Assembly: GCA_001602455.1 (NCBI GenBank)
Contig: CP012157.1
Location: 1,173,733-1,237,732, forward strand
Length of the DNA stretch: 64,000 nt
Source: Betaproteobacteria bacterium UKL13-2
GTDB taxonomy: Bacteria > Pseudomonadota > Gammaproteobacteria > Burkholderiales > Usitatibacteraceae
Direction of reading: 5' to 3'
A program made the position numbers and the translations under genes. Below, piece after piece: positions 20,787 through 30,269 of the stretch; position 1 is the first letter of the stretch, and the number at the start of each line of letters is the position of its first letter. The notes below the pieces were generated by a model. It searched no databases. It saw only the letters and a list, made by a program, of their open reading frames with translations, and was not told where the DNA came from.

Positions 20787-21350
20787 TTAGGGCGCGTCGC
20801 GATGAGGCTTGTTCACGCTCGCGGGACGCAACGTGATGGAGGGAAGTGCGGCCGTACCGACGTTTATCTCTTGCTGTAGCCGCCACTGCTTGTCTTTATC
20901 CTCCAGCAACACGTTCCATTTACCGCTGCGCAATGCGGGCAGTTTGCCGATGTAGCCGCTTTCGTTTGGGGCAAGGTTCGTCAGGTTTACCACGTTGTCG
21001 AATCCGCTGCGGGTGGCATGTACGAGCGAAAGTGTAAGGACGCCGTTGACATCAGAGCCATCAGCGCGCCTGACCGCGACATTGACGCGATCCTGCCTCT
21101 GGTCGAAGGTAACGGTTGCGCTCAAGCCAGCTTGACGCGCAACGTCGTCGCGATGTAACGCCTGATTTATCGCCTTACCCTGTTTGTAATAGTCATCAAC
21201 CACCAAACCATCTTGCCCGGAAACCGCGAGGTAGAGCGTGATAAAACCTGCAACCACCACCACGGCAGGCCCAGACATCAGGAGCCACGGCCACGGTTCG
21301 CGGTACCAAGGGCTGGATGCGGCAACGGCGGGTGTATTCATACGAGTCAT
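20787..21350 (-). CDS. fixH: FixH/CcoH family cbb3 oxidase assembly protein
   Basis: The 187-residue protein has one N-terminal membrane helix (GPAVVVVAGFITLYLAV), followed at once by the FixH signature VVDDYYKQGKAINQ. A periplasmic beta-rich domain follows, with LLEDKDKQWRLQQEI near the end. FixH/CcoH is needed for stable assembly of the cbb3 oxidase. It lies directly after ccoG (nine-base gap) and before a small membrane protein gene. The first in-frame Met at 21350 is used. A second at residue 4 is equally possible. Confidence 0.87.
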   Translation of the reverse strand: MTRMNTPAVAASSPWYREPWPWLLMSGPAVVVVAGFITLYLAVSGQDGLVVDDYYKQGKAINQALHRDDVARQAGLSATVTFDQRQDRVNVAVRRADGSDVNGVLTLSLVHATRSGFDNVVNLTNLAPNESGYIGKLPALRSGKWNVLLEDKDKQWRLQQEINVGTAALPSITLRPASVNKPHRDAP

Positions 21351-21359
21351 CGATTGGTT

Positions 21360-22838
21360 TCAGGGTTTGTAGAAGGTGGACTTCTCGTGCAGGCTAAACA
21401 TATCCGGTGCGGCGCGTCCGTCTGCATCCACTGCCGTGACATCAAACTCAATTTTGCTAATACCCTTGGGCGCTGCATCCATCTCCATGCGTAATGAAAT
21501 CGCGAACATCTTTGACGCGGCGGGGCCAATCTCAAGCGGTTGTTGAACGCCATACACGCTGAGTCCGTCGATGCCGCGAACACCCACCGTAAACCGCTGT
21601 ACGCGTTCCTGTGTGTTCATGACTTGCAGCCGATAGACGTTCTCAATCTGACCACCCGCCAACTCGCGGGCGAGTGTGGTCCGATCACGGATGACATCGA
21701 CGCGGACTGGCACCCGATTCCAAAGGGTGATAACGGCCGCAATGATGATTGTCCAAAGAATTGCGGTGTACACCAGGACGCGCGGGCGAAACACCCGAGC
21801 GAGCATCGCCGGCCAGTCGGCGTGTTGCTCCAAGGCGTTGAGTGTTGAATACCGGATAAGGCCGCGAGGATAGTTCATCTTGTCCATCACTTGGTTACAT
21901 CCGTCAATACACGCGGCACAGCCGATGCACTCGTATTGCTGGCCGTGGCGGATGTCGATACCAGTCGGACACACTTGTACACAGATATCGCAATCGACGC
22001 AGTCACCCAGCCCTTTGGCTTTGTCGTCGGCGGATTTACCGCCGGTGTGACGCGGACGGCTGCCGCGCGGCTCACCGCGCGTGTCGTCATAGGTGATGAC
22101 AAGTGTGTCGCGGTCGAACATCGCCCCTTGGAAGCGTGCGTACGGGCACATGTACTTGCAAACTTGTTCGCGCATCCAGCCGGCGTTTCCGTAGGTGGCG
22201 AAGCCGTAGAAAAAAATCCAGAATGTTTCCCACGGCGCGATCGTGAACGCAAGTGCTTGGCTGAATAGCTCGCGCGCCGGGACGAAGTACGCGACAAGTG
22301 TAAAACCAGTCCAAAGTGAAAGTGCAATCCACAAGCCGTGTTTCAGCCCTTTTCGGCTGAACTTGCCCATGGATAGGCGACTTTGGTCAAGTTTCATTCG
22401 CCGGATTCGATCCCCTTCGATCTTGCGTTCGATCCATAAGAACATTTCGGTGTAGACCGTCTGTGGGCAGGCATAACCACACCACAAGCGACCGGCCACA
22501 GCGGTAAACAAGAACAGTGAGAACGCACAAATCAACAGCAGAACGGTGAGATAGATGAAGTCCTGCGGCCAGAACACGATGCCGAAGATGTAGAACTTGC
22601 GTGCGGTGAGATCCAATAACACCGCTTGTCGATCATTCCATGTCAGCCATGGCGTGCCGTAGTAGGCCAGTTGTGTGGCGAACACAAACAGCCACCGCCA
22701 GTTGGCAAACCAGCCGGCGACCGCACGCGGGTAGATTTTCTTGCGGACTTCGTAGAGCGCATCCTCCCGATCATCCGGTGGACGACCAGACGGAGCGGTA
22801 CTGACGATAATCGGAATGACGTTCTGGGAACTGCTCAT
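21360..22838 (-). CDS. ccoG: cytochrome c oxidase accessory protein CcoG (FixG/RdxA family)
   Basis: This polytopic membrane ferredoxin-like protein is implicated in copper reduction for cbb3 oxidase assembly. Membrane segments are followed by the RLWCGYACPQTVYTEMF motif. Two 4Fe-4S clusters are then marked by CVDCDICVQVCPTGIDI and CIGCAACIDGCNQV. After the last helix comes a C-terminal immunoglobulin-like domain. The ATG at 22838 gives 492 residues. A GTG at 22862 would add eight, and neither has a strong ribosome binding site. It sits between ccoP and fixH, the normal order of the ccoNOQP-ccoGHIS gene set. Confidence 0.93.
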   Translation of the reverse strand: MSSSQNVIPIIVSTAPSGRPPDDREDALYEVRKKIYPRAVAGWFANWRWLFVFATQLAYYGTPWLTWNDRQAVLLDLTARKFYIFGIVFWPQDFIYLTVLLLICAFSLFLFTAVAGRLWCGYACPQTVYTEMFLWIERKIEGDRIRRMKLDQSRLSMGKFSRKGLKHGLWIALSLWTGFTLVAYFVPARELFSQALAFTIAPWETFWIFFYGFATYGNAGWMREQVCKYMCPYARFQGAMFDRDTLVITYDDTRGEPRGSRPRHTGGKSADDKAKGLGDCVDCDICVQVCPTGIDIRHGQQYECIGCAACIDGCNQVMDKMNYPRGLIRYSTLNALEQHADWPAMLARVFRPRVLVYTAILWTIIIAAVITLWNRVPVRVDVIRDRTTLARELAGGQIENVYRLQVMNTQERVQRFTVGVRGIDGLSVYGVQQPLEIGPAASKMFAISLRMEMDAAPKGISKIEFDVTAVDADGRAAPDMFSLHEKSTFYKP

Positions 22839-22876
22839 CGCGGGGTATTCATCTTCTGGCACGCTCGAACTGAGTA

Positions 22877-23932
22877 CTATTTCTGCGTTGGCGGTGTCGC
22901 AGATACCGGCGCTAGAACGTCTGCCGGTGCCGCTGCCGGTGCCACTGCCGGTGCCACTACCGCTGCCGCTGCCGCAGGCTCGGAGGCTCCCTCACCCACG
23001 GGCGGCTCCCCTCCGCCTAGGCTGTACACGTAAGCGGCGAGCAAATGTATCTTTGCCGGGCCGAGTTTTTCACCCTGTGCCGGCATCGCACTCTGGCCTA
23101 CGACCAGTTGATTGACACCACGGCCGTTTTTAATGGTGGCCGAGATATCCTCCACTGCGCTCCCGTATAGCCAAATGTCATCGGTCAAGTTAGGCGCACC
23201 AAGTTGGCGATTGCCCTTGCCATCTGCGCCATGACAAGCCGCGCAGATCGCAAATTTTGGCGCCGCCGCCGCCGCCATGCTGGCGTTGTGTTTGAGACCC
23301 GCCAGAGAGCGAACGTAGTGGGACATCTCATTGGTACCCGCCGCGCCGCCGATCGCTTCGCCCAACGCTGGCATAACTCCATTACGGCCACTGGTGATGC
23401 TGGCTTCAATGGTTGCCGGGTCGCCGCCATAGAGCCAGTCTTTGTCGCGCAGGTTGGGGAATCCTTTGCCCCCCGCTGCGTCAGACCCGTGGCACTGTGC
23501 GCAGTAATTCAGAAATAAGCGTTGCCCTGCCGCGTTGGCTTGCGCATCTTTCGCGAGTGTCGGAATATCAATCGCCGAGTGCTTGGCGAAGATGGGCCCA
23601 AAATCTACGTCGGCTTGTTTGACTTCAGCCTCATATTGCCCAGCCGAGCTCCATCCGGCTAGGCCAGCGAAGCCGCCAAGTCCGGGGAAGATAAACAAGT
23701 ACAACGCACCAAAAAACAGGGTGAGGTAGAACAACCAGCGCCACCAGTTGGGCAACGGATGATTGTATTCAGTCAAGTCGTCATCCCAAACATTGCCGTG
23801 CAACTCAGGTGCGCTGCCGATTGGTAGTTTTCTTGTGGTTTGGCTCCAGAGCAAGACACCACAGGCAACCATCGAAACCACGGTAATGATTGCAACATAC
23901 CAGTGCCAGAATGCGGTCAGATGGTGTGTCAT
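22877..23932 (-). CDS. ccoP: cbb3-type cytochrome c oxidase subunit III (diheme cytochrome c)
   Basis: The 351-residue protein has an N-terminal hydrophobic segment and a second membrane helix (WLFYLTLFFGALYLFIFPG). Two cytochrome c domains follow with CAQCHGS and CAACHGA, plus methionine ligands in GVMPALGE and SAMPAQGE. It passes electrons from soluble donors to CcoO and CcoN. The last ~35 residues are an Ala-Val-Pro run encoded by a 6/12-bp repetitive stretch (about 22920-22978), unusual for CcoP and probably a disordered periplasmic tail. The start overlaps the ccoQ stop by four bases. Confidence 0.96.
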   Translation of the reverse strand: MTHHLTAFWHWYVAIITVVSMVACGVLLWSQTTRKLPIGSAPELHGNVWDDDLTEYNHPLPNWWRWLFYLTLFFGALYLFIFPGLGGFAGLAGWSSAGQYEAEVKQADVDFGPIFAKHSAIDIPTLAKDAQANAAGQRLFLNYCAQCHGSDAAGGKGFPNLRDKDWLYGGDPATIEASITSGRNGVMPALGEAIGGAAGTNEMSHYVRSLAGLKHNASMAAAAAPKFAICAACHGADGKGNRQLGAPNLTDDIWLYGSAVEDISATIKNGRGVNQLVVGQSAMPAQGEKLGPAKIHLLAAYVYSLGGGEPPVGEGASEPAAAAAVVAPAVAPAAAPADVLAPVSATPPTQK

Positions 23933-24132
23933 TTTGTTGCCTTCTCTACGTTGTTGGCGCGCTCCAGATTTGCTGACGATTGCGGCACTTCGCTGTCGTC
24001 GTCCAAGAACGGCAGATTGGCGGCTTCGTCAAACCGCACTTTGTTCTGTGCGCGCCATGCCCAATAAACGATGCCCGCAAAAACAAGAAACGATAAAAGC
24101 GTGACAGCCGAGCGAAGTGTGGTCAGATCCAT
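23929..24132 (-). CDS. ccoQ: cbb3-type cytochrome oxidase subunit CcoQ
   Basis: The 67-residue protein has one membrane helix (AVTLLSFLVFAGIVYWAWRA) followed by an acidic tail containing NLPFLDDD, the usual CcoQ/FixQ pattern. It stabilises the cbb3 complex. It lies between ccoO (11-base gap) and ccoP (4-base overlap). Confidence 0.92.
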   Translation of the reverse strand: MDLTTLRSAVTLLSFLVFAGIVYWAWRAQNKVRFDEAANLPFLDDDSEVPQSSANLERANNVEKATK

Positions 24133-24143
24133 TTACATTCCCC

Positions 24144-24755
24144 TTACTTGGTCTTGAGTGCGGTGCCCAGCACTTGGAGATAGGCGACGAGCGCGTCTTC
24201 TTCAGTCTTATCCTTGACTGCCTCTGCTGCTTTGCTGATTTCGTCATCCGTGTAAGGGACACCGACACTTCTTAGCGCACGCATTTTTGGCGCCACCCCG
24301 TCTGCATCCAGCTTCGCCTTCTCTAACCACGTATAGGCTGGCATATTCGACTCCGGCACAAGATCGCGCGGTTGACGCAAATGCAGACGATGCCAGTCGT
24401 CGCTGAACTTGCCGCCGACACGGTGTAAATCTGGCCCAGTACGTTTACTTCCCCACTGGAAGGGGTGGTCATAGACAAATTCACCGGCCACTGAATAGTG
24501 ACCGTAACGTTCCGTTTCGGCGCGGAACGGCCGGATCATTTGTGAGTGGCAGTTGTAACAGCCTTCGCGGATATACACGTCGCGCCCTGCTAGTTGCAGT
24601 GCCGTGTAGGGCTTCAATCCTGCGACGGGCTCGGTCGTGCTACGTTGGAAGAACAGCGGAACGATTTCTACCAAGCCACCGACCGCGACAACGAGGATGA
24701 CCAAAATGATCATCAAGCCGACGTTGCGTTCGATCTTGTCGTGAGTCAGTTTCAT
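24144..24755 (-). CDS. ccoO: cbb3-type cytochrome c oxidase subunit II (monoheme cytochrome c)
   Basis: The 203-residue protein has an N-terminal membrane anchor ([20 protein letters not shown]), then a cytochrome c domain. The heme motif is CYNCH in [18 protein letters not shown], and the axial methionine is in [30 protein letters not shown] is a highly conserved CcoO stretch. It starts three bases after the ccoN stop and forms part of the ccoNOQP operon. Confidence 0.97.
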   Translation of the reverse strand: MKLTHDKIERNVGLMIILVILVVAVGGLVEIVPLFFQRSTTEPVAGLKPYTALQLAGRDVYIREGCYNCHSQMIRPFRAETERYGHYSVAGEFVYDHPFQWGSKRTGPDLHRVGGKFSDDWHRLHLRQPRDLVPESNMPAYTWLEKAKLDADGVAPKMRALRSVGVPYTDDEISKAAEAVKDKTEEDALVAYLQVLGTALKTK

Positions 24756-24758
24756 GAC

Positions 24759-26234
24759 TTAATTTCCTTGCGCGGCGGTTTGTGCCGCAAACGCGGGCAT
24801 CGGTAACGATCCCGGCGACATCTCTTCCGGAATCGGCGCATCGTAGGCGTTGCCCGCCGCGACCGTCTTGAACACGTTGTAGGCCATGATCAACATGCCG
24901 CTAAAGAACAAGGTGCCGCCGAGCAGACGGATCATCCAGTACGGGTAACTCGCCTTCACGGACTCCACAAACGTGTAGGTGAGGGTGCCGTCGCTATTGA
25001 CTGCGCGCCACATCAAACCCTGCATCACGCCAGAGACCCACAGCGCAGCGATGTAGAGCACAACACCCAATGTGGCGATCCAGAAATGTAGCGAGATCAA
25101 CTTCACGCTATACATTTCTTTCTGGCCGAACAACTTCGGAATGAGGTAATACATCGAGCCGATCGAGATGAATGCGACCCAGCCCAACGCGCCCGAATGT
25201 ACGTGGCCGATAATCCAATCGGTGTAGTGCGCCAAGCCATTAACCGTTTTGATCGACAACATCGGGCCTTCAAAGGTCGACATGCCATAGAACGAGAGCG
25301 ACACAATCAAGAACTTCAAGATTGGGTCGTCGCGCAGTTTGTGCCATGCGCCGGAGAGGGTCATGATGCCGTTGATCATGCCGCCCCAAGACGGTGCCAG
25401 CAGGATGAGGGAAAACACCATACCCAGCGACTGCGCCCAATCGGGCAACGCGGTGTAGTGCAGATGATGTGGGCCCGCCCACATGTAGGTAAAGATCAGC
25501 GCCCAGAAGTGCACCACGGACAATCGATACGAATAAATCGGCCGTTCCGCTTGTTTCGGCACAAAGTAATACATGATGCCGAGGAAGCCAGCCGTCAAAA
25601 AGAAGCCCACTGCGTTATGGCCGTACCACCATTGGATCATTGCGTCCTGTACACCTGCGTACGCAGAATACGATTTCCACATCGTCACGGGAATCGCTGC
25701 GCTATTGACCAAATGCAGTATCGCAACGGTCAAGATAAATGCGCCATAAAACCAGTTCGCCACGTAGATATGTTGCGTGCGGCGCATCATGATGGTGCCG
25801 AAGAAATTGATTGCGTAGGCGACCCAGACGATTGTGATCAGGATATCGATCGGCCATTCGAGTTCTGCGTACTCTTTGCCCGATGTGATGCCGAGCGGCA
25901 GCGTGACGGCAGCGAGTAGGATGACCAGTTGCCAGCCCCAGAAGTGAATGGCGGCCATCTTGTCCGAAAGTAACCGCGTCTGGCAGGTGCGCTGCACAAC
26001 GTAATACGAGGTGGCGAACAACGCACAGCCGCCAAAGGCAAAGATGACGGCGTTGGTGTGTAAGGGACGTAATCGCCCATAAGACAGCCATTCGATGCCA
26101 ACGGTGAGATCAGGCCAAATCAACTGGGCGGCAATGATGACACCGACCAGCATACCGACAATGCCCCAGACGACGGTCATGATCGCGAATTGCCGCACGA
26201 CCTTGTAGTTGTAGGTATTTGCGTTACTTTGCAT
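24759..26234 (-). CDS. ccoN: cbb3-type cytochrome c oxidase subunit I (catalytic)
   Basis: The 491-residue, twelve-helix heme-copper oxidase subunit reduces oxygen with very high affinity. The heme and CuB histidines can be seen in [46 protein letters not shown], and the paired histidines of THIVHSGALG-like [16 protein letters not shown]. The cross-linked tyrosine characteristic of C-type oxidases is expected in the [17 protein letters not shown] segment. The gene is first of ccoNOQP and is preceded by a perfect FNR box at 26305. The ATG at 26234 begins the conserved N-terminus. Confidence 0.98.
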   Translation of the reverse strand: MQSNANTYNYKVVRQFAIMTVVWGIVGMLVGVIIAAQLIWPDLTVGIEWLSYGRLRPLHTNAVIFAFGGCALFATSYYVVQRTCQTRLLSDKMAAIHFWGWQLVILLAAVTLPLGITSGKEYAELEWPIDILITIVWVAYAINFFGTIMMRRTQHIYVANWFYGAFILTVAILHLVNSAAIPVTMWKSYSAYAGVQDAMIQWWYGHNAVGFFLTAGFLGIMYYFVPKQAERPIYSYRLSVVHFWALIFTYMWAGPHHLHYTALPDWAQSLGMVFSLILLAPSWGGMINGIMTLSGAWHKLRDDPILKFLIVSLSFYGMSTFEGPMLSIKTVNGLAHYTDWIIGHVHSGALGWVAFISIGSMYYLIPKLFGQKEMYSVKLISLHFWIATLGVVLYIAALWVSGVMQGLMWRAVNSDGTLTYTFVESVKASYPYWMIRLLGGTLFFSGMLIMAYNVFKTVAAGNAYDAPIPEEMSPGSLPMPAFAAQTAAQGN

Positions 26235-26304
26235 CGCGGAAACCTTATGTTGTCAAATTAATTTTGGTACACCTGTCATGTTGGCGGGGGGATAGAAAAT
26301 GGTG

Positions 26305-26318
26305 TTGATATGGATCAA
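26305..26318. promoter_or_regulatory. FNR/ANR-type binding site upstream of ccoN
   Basis: The site TTGATATGGATCAA is a perfect TTGAT-N4-ATCAA palindrome, 70 bases before the ccoN ATG. An activating site of this kind normally sits about 41 bases before the transcript start, which would leave a leader of roughly 35 bases. The FNR homologue encoded at 31898 has the recognition-helix residues that read TTGAT. Confidence 0.85.
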
Positions 26319-26399
26319 AAAGTACGTAACGCCTCAAAAAATAATGTGCTGTAGCGCACTCGATAGATCGATTTGCGCTAATCGATAGATTGATTTGCG

Positions 26400-26606
26400 C
26401 TAAGGCGCGCTAGGGTTGTTCGTTTCAGCATGTTGTGAACTGGCGTCACAACCGCGCCCTGGGACGGCGTCGTCGTCGATCAATATGCGTCGACTTGGTG
26501 AGTCCAGGTCATCCATCTGGCCGTCGGATACGGCCCACCAAAAGATGGCACCGATACCCGCTGCAATGAGCAACGAAAGAGGCACTAATATCCAGATGGA
26601 TTCCAT
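26400..26606 (-). CDS. ccoS: cbb3-type cytochrome oxidase assembly protein CcoS
   Basis: The 68-residue protein has one membrane helix (WILVPLSLLIAAGIGAIFWWAV) immediately followed by the family motif SDGQMDDLDSPSRRIL. CcoS is required for insertion of heme or copper cofactors into the cbb3 oxidase. It overlaps the end of ccoI by 22 bases, so it is translated from the same transcript. The extended polar tail is not conserved in the family. Confidence 0.92.
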   Translation of the reverse strand: MESIWILVPLSLLIAAGIGAIFWWAVSDGQMDDLDSPSRRILIDDDAVPGRGCDASSQHAETNNPSAP

Positions 26607-29329
26607 CGTGCCTTCGTTTGCGGAGGTGTGACGCGATTCGACGTGCCTGCGTGCATGAGGCGGCTCGCGTTGAGAACGACAATCAGCGAGCTCACTGCCA
26701 TACCAAGTGCAGCGATAAGTGGGGTCACAAACCCTGCTAGGGCGAGTGGTACCGCAATCAGGTTGTAGGCCAGCGCCCAGCCGAGATTTTGTTTGATCAC
26801 GCGACGTGCGTTTCGCGCCAATACAAATGCATTTGCGAGCGTAGTGAGCAGGTGATCGCGGCCCGCAGCAAGCACTGCATCTGCCGATACGCGCGTCAGT
26901 GTGGCACCCTCGGCAAGGCCGATACTTCCATTAGCCGTCGCCAGCATCGGCGCATCATTAACACCATCACCTATCGCGACGACCGTTGCACCGCGCTGGC
27001 GAAGGGCCAAAATGTAGGCTTGTTTATGTTGAGGTAATTGGGACGAGTGCGTGTATTCAGCCGCGATACCTAACTGCGAGGCAACCGATTGCACCACCGC
27101 GTCGCCGTCGCCCGACAACACATGGATGCGAATGCCGGACTGCTTCAAGCGATCGATACACGCACGCGCATCTGGTCGGATCGGGTCAGATAGTTGGAAC
27201 GTGGCACATCGCCATGCGGGATGGTCAATTGAAGTCAGTACGATTTCGGTGGCAATGGTAGTTCCGCGCAGCGTGCGACGAGTGGGTTCAAATGCCGTGG
27301 CAAACGCAGGCTTACCCAAGCGGTAGCGATGACCATTTACGCTGCCTTCAACACCCTCACCGGGAATGTTGATGAGCGACGTTGCCACCGGGATATCGCC
27401 GATATTCATTTGCGTGGCGTATTCGATGATGGCGGCAGCCGCAGGGTGCAGCGCCCCTTGTTCGAGCGCGGCTGCGACGCGAAGCACATCAACTTTGTTG
27501 GCGCAAGTGCAGCTAAATTCGCTCACCACCATCTGCCCGGTCGTGAGTGTTCCGGTTTTATCAAACACCACATCGGTCGCCTCAGCGAGGGTTTCTACCA
27601 AATGCCCGTGCGCAACTAATAGCCCATCGTCGGTCATGCGACTTAGTACACTGGCTAAAGCGGTTGGCGCGGCAATGGCAAAGGCGCATGGACAAGTCAC
27701 CGCCAGCACGGCAATCGCAATTTCTGCGGCGCGTGCAGCGTCAATTTGGCTCCACAAAACGGCGGCGAGTGCCGCGGCGATAAGTGTTCCGGGCGCAAGC
27801 CATTGCGCTGTGCGCTCCGCGACACCTTGGAATTGGGGACGGTAGAGTAAGCCTGACTCAACCATTTTCCCGAGGCGTGACAACAACGTTTTGTCACCCA
27901 CAGCCGTGATGCGCGCAATCAAGGGGGAATGGATGTTGATTGTTCCGCCAATGAGTGGATCACCTTTGCGACGCTTCACCGGACGCGATTCCCCGGTCAT
28001 CAGCGACTCATTGAGTTCGCTCTCCCCGCGAACGACGACCGCATCGGCGGGAACGCTCTCGCCTGGCCTGACCGTGACAAAGTCGCCGACGGCCAAATGT
28101 TCCGCGCGAATGTTGAGCGTGGATTCGCTCAGCGGATAGTTCACCAGCTTTAGGCATCGCAGCGGCGTGGCATTGGTGAGTCGGTCAATGCTTTCGCTGG
28201 TACGGAGCCGAATTGATGCTTCGATCCAGCGCGCACCGAGCAGCAGAAATACAAACATGGTGATGGCATCAAAGTAGTGCTGTCCGGTTTGTGTGACGAG
28301 CGCGACTGTGCTGGACGCGAATGTCAGAAATAGTGCAATCGCAACGGGCACATCCATCCCGACATAGCCGTTTTGCAAGGTATGCCAGACGGTGCGAAAA
28401 GCGTTCTGGAAAATAGGGCGAGCGGAGAAAAGCAGCACTGGCAAGGTGAGCAGCCATGCCGCCCAACTCATGAGTTGTTTGCCGTCGTCGGTGATGTCGC
28501 TTGAGTCCGCTAGATAGATTGGCACCACAAGCATCATGACCTGCATCATGCAGAGTGCGGCGACGCCAAGTTCGAGTAGTTGAGTACGGCGCTGTTGTTT
28601 GCGCACCTGCATTCGTGCCTCGTGTTCGGCGGGTTGAGCGCGTAGCCCAACCCGACCTAGCGCCGCGATGATTTGGGCTTCGCACGCCTGCTGTTGATCG
28701 ACCCTGACGCGTGCCACTTGAGTCGTTAGATTGACGCTAATCTGGTCAACGCCCGGCACAGAATTGAGCACACGTTCTGCCAGCCACACACAAGCTGTGC
28801 ATCTCAGGCCATGGAGATAAAGCGTGAGATGTCCATACACGGCTGCTCGTGTCTTGCGATCCCCGATGGGCAAGCCCGTCGGAAGTGAAGTCGCGCTTAG
28901 TGGCTCGGGTGGCGGCAGATCGCGTGGGTCAAACTGGTCTGAATAGCCCACTCGGTGGCGATAAAAGTCAATCAAGCCAGCCCGAATGATGGTTTGCGCG
29001 ACATTGAGGCAACCGACGCAACACATCGGGCGCATACCTTGGTCAATCTCAAGTGTGAAGTGAGTGTCAGCGGGCACATCGATGCCGCAGTGGAAGCAAC
29101 GCGTGGTCGCCATCGCCGCGTCCGTTGCCGCGTCCGTTGCCGCGTTTATGGTCGCGTCTATGGTCGCGTCCGTTGTCGCGTCCGTTGTCGCGTCCGTTGT
29201 CGCGTTTGTGGTCGCGTCCGTTGTCGCGTCTGTGGTCGCGTTTGTGGCCGCGTCTGTGCTCGCGTCCGTGGACGTGCCGGGATATGCGTAAGCGCTCCCA
29301 CCAAACAATTTTCCAATACGCATATCCAT
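26585..29329 (-). CDS. ccoI: copper-translocating P-type ATPase CcoI (FixI family)
   Basis: This P1B-type ATPase supplies copper for cbb3 oxidase assembly. It shows a FixI-type N-terminal cysteine region (CFHCGIDVP, MCCVGCLNVAQ) and a heavy-metal domain with CTAC. The membrane motif CPC is in TCPCAFAIAAPTALASV, the phosphorylation site is DKTGTLT, and GDGVNDAPML and a TGES loop (LMTGESRPV) are present. The start is uncertain. The ATG at 29329 lies just after the upstream gene and gives 914 residues, including a run of Thr-Asp-Ala-Thr units from thirteen 12-bp repeats. An ATG at 29113 just after the repeats would give an 842-residue protein of normal FixI architecture. The longest frame (29371) overlaps the upstream gene. 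Confidence 0.93.
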   Translation of the reverse strand: MDMRIGKLFGGSAYAYPGTSTDASTDAATNATTDATTDATTNATTDATTDATTDATIDATINAATDAATDAAMATTRCFHCGIDVPADTHFTLEIDQGMRPMCCVGCLNVAQTIIRAGLIDFYRHRVGYSDQFDPRDLPPPEPLSATSLPTGLPIGDRKTRAAVYGHLTLYLHGLRCTACVWLAERVLNSVPGVDQISVNLTTQVARVRVDQQQACEAQIIAALGRVGLRAQPAEHEARMQVRKQQRRTQLLELGVAALCMMQVMMLVVPIYLADSSDITDDGKQLMSWAAWLLTLPVLLFSARPIFQNAFRTVWHTLQNGYVGMDVPVAIALFLTFASSTVALVTQTGQHYFDAITMFVFLLLGARWIEASIRLRTSESIDRLTNATPLRCLKLVNYPLSESTLNIRAEHLAVGDFVTVRPGESVPADAVVVRGESELNESLMTGESRPVKRRKGDPLIGGTINIHSPLIARITAVGDKTLLSRLGKMVESGLLYRPQFQGVAERTAQWLAPGTLIAAALAAVLWSQIDAARAAEIAIAVLAVTCPCAFAIAAPTALASVLSRMTDDGLLVAHGHLVETLAEATDVVFDKTGTLTTGQMVVSEFSCTCANKVDVLRVAAALEQGALHPAAAAIIEYATQMNIGDIPVATSLINIPGEGVEGSVNGHRYRLGKPAFATAFEPTRRTLRGTTIATEIVLTSIDHPAWRCATFQLSDPIRPDARACIDRLKQSGIRIHVLSGDGDAVVQSVASQLGIAAEYTHSSQLPQHKQAYILALRQRGATVVAIGDGVNDAPMLATANGSIGLAEGATLTRVSADAVLAAGRDHLLTTLANAFVLARNARRVIKQNLGWALAYNLIAVPLALAGFVTPLIAALGMAVSSLIVVLNASRLMHAGTSNRVTPPQTKARWNPSGY
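29118..29273. repeat. thirteen tandem 12-bp repeats at the ccoI 5' end
   Basis: Units follow the pattern GCGTCCGTTGTC with variants (GCGTTTGTGGTC, GCGTCTATGGTC). They are exactly 12 bases each, so 156 bases hold thirteen units. In the ccoI frame (minus strand) they encode Thr/Asn-Asp-Ala-Thr-like tetrapeptides. They lie between two possible start codons (29329 and 29113) and may be either an N-terminal extension or an unstable leader. Changes by whole units keep the frame. Confidence 0.9.
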
Positions 29330-29333
29330 TCGT

Positions 29334-30245
29334 TTAAGGATTTCCCACGCACAACTTTGCAAGCGCGGCAAAGTCTGCTAGTTGCGGAAGTTTTGCGAGA
29401 CCTGCGATACCGAGGCCAATGATGACGGTCCCTGCGGCAATCCGTGCGCCCCGAATTTGCGCGAGACGACGTATCGGGCCTGCGGCGACGCTGGCGGCGA
29501 GCATCGCGGGCAATGTGCCTAGGCCAAACGCTGCCATGATGAGCGCGCCGTATTGCATGCTGCCGCTTGCCATGGCCGTGGCCAAGGTTCCGTAGACTAG
29601 CCCACAGGGAATCCAGCCCCAGAGTAAACCGAAGGCAAAGGGTTGTGCTTGGCCGTCGCGGAAATGACCCCGTAATCTTGGCCCGATAACGGGCTGCATG
29701 CGATTCCAGATGCGCTGCCCGGCACGTTCAAACGGCGTCAGAAACGCGACGACGCCAGCGATATAAAAGCCAGTGGCGATGACTAAGCATTGCCCGACGA
29801 TGAATAGGGCGAGACGTATTGGGGCGAGCTCGTTCATGACGACCCGCTCGGCGAGAGAGCCCGCGATACCGGACACCAATGCACCGGCAATCACATAACT
29901 GGTGATGCGGCCTGCATTGAAGGCAATACTCGCACGCATGATGGTGCTCGGTGGCGCGACGGCGGCTCGCGTCGATGCGAGGTTGGGGGCGTTGTATCGA
30001 GTGGCATCGTGGGTGGCATCGTGGGTGGCATATTGCCGAGCAACTGTCGTGGATGTGTCGAGTTGCAACCAAATGCTCGGACGTGAACCCAACATGGAGC
30101 CAGGTGACGGCGTGGCGATAGCCATCGCAACCGTGCTACCACACATGCCGATGCAATGCAGGCTTCCCAGAAAGCCTGTGGCGAGTGCCGCCGCAAATGC
30201 GGATGCGAGCGCTACTAATGTTGCCGGGGCTATTTCTAGTCCCAT
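29334..30245 (-). CDS. TauE/SafE-family (DsbD-like) membrane protein
   Basis: The 303-residue polytopic protein contains GFLGSLHCIGMCG, an early membrane motif of the TauE/SafE group of small transporters often found beside ccoI and ccoS and probably involved in copper or redox handling. Later segments include PFAFGLLWGWIPCGLVYGTLATA. The cysteines in HCIGMCG and PCG could bind metal or thiol. AGGAG stands five bases before the ATG at 30245, so that start is chosen over the one at 30260. A 12-bp unit repeated twice (about 30005-30032) encodes a His-Asp-Ala-Thr duplication in a soluble loop. Its substrate is unknown. Confidence 0.82.
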   Translation of the reverse strand: MGLEIAPATLVALASAFAAALATGFLGSLHCIGMCGSTVAMAIATPSPGSMLGSRPSIWLQLDTSTTVARQYATHDATHDATRYNAPNLASTRAAVAPPSTIMRASIAFNAGRITSYVIAGALVSGIAGSLAERVVMNELAPIRLALFIVGQCLVIATGFYIAGVVAFLTPFERAGQRIWNRMQPVIGPRLRGHFRDGQAQPFAFGLLWGWIPCGLVYGTLATAMASGSMQYGALIMAAFGLGTLPAMLAASVAAGPIRRLAQIRGARIAAGTVIIGLGIAGLAKLPQLADFAALAKLCVGNP

Positions 30246-30269
30246 TGGAACTCCTGTCACGCGACTATT

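Noticed and set aside
29118-29273. Possible CRISPR-like array
   Set aside because: Units are contiguous 12-mers without spacers; it is a minisatellite.
29064-29422. Several repeat-rich ORFs on the plus strand opposite ccoI
   Set aside because: They are other-frame readings of the 12-bp repeat. The minus-strand ccoI frame is clearly coding.
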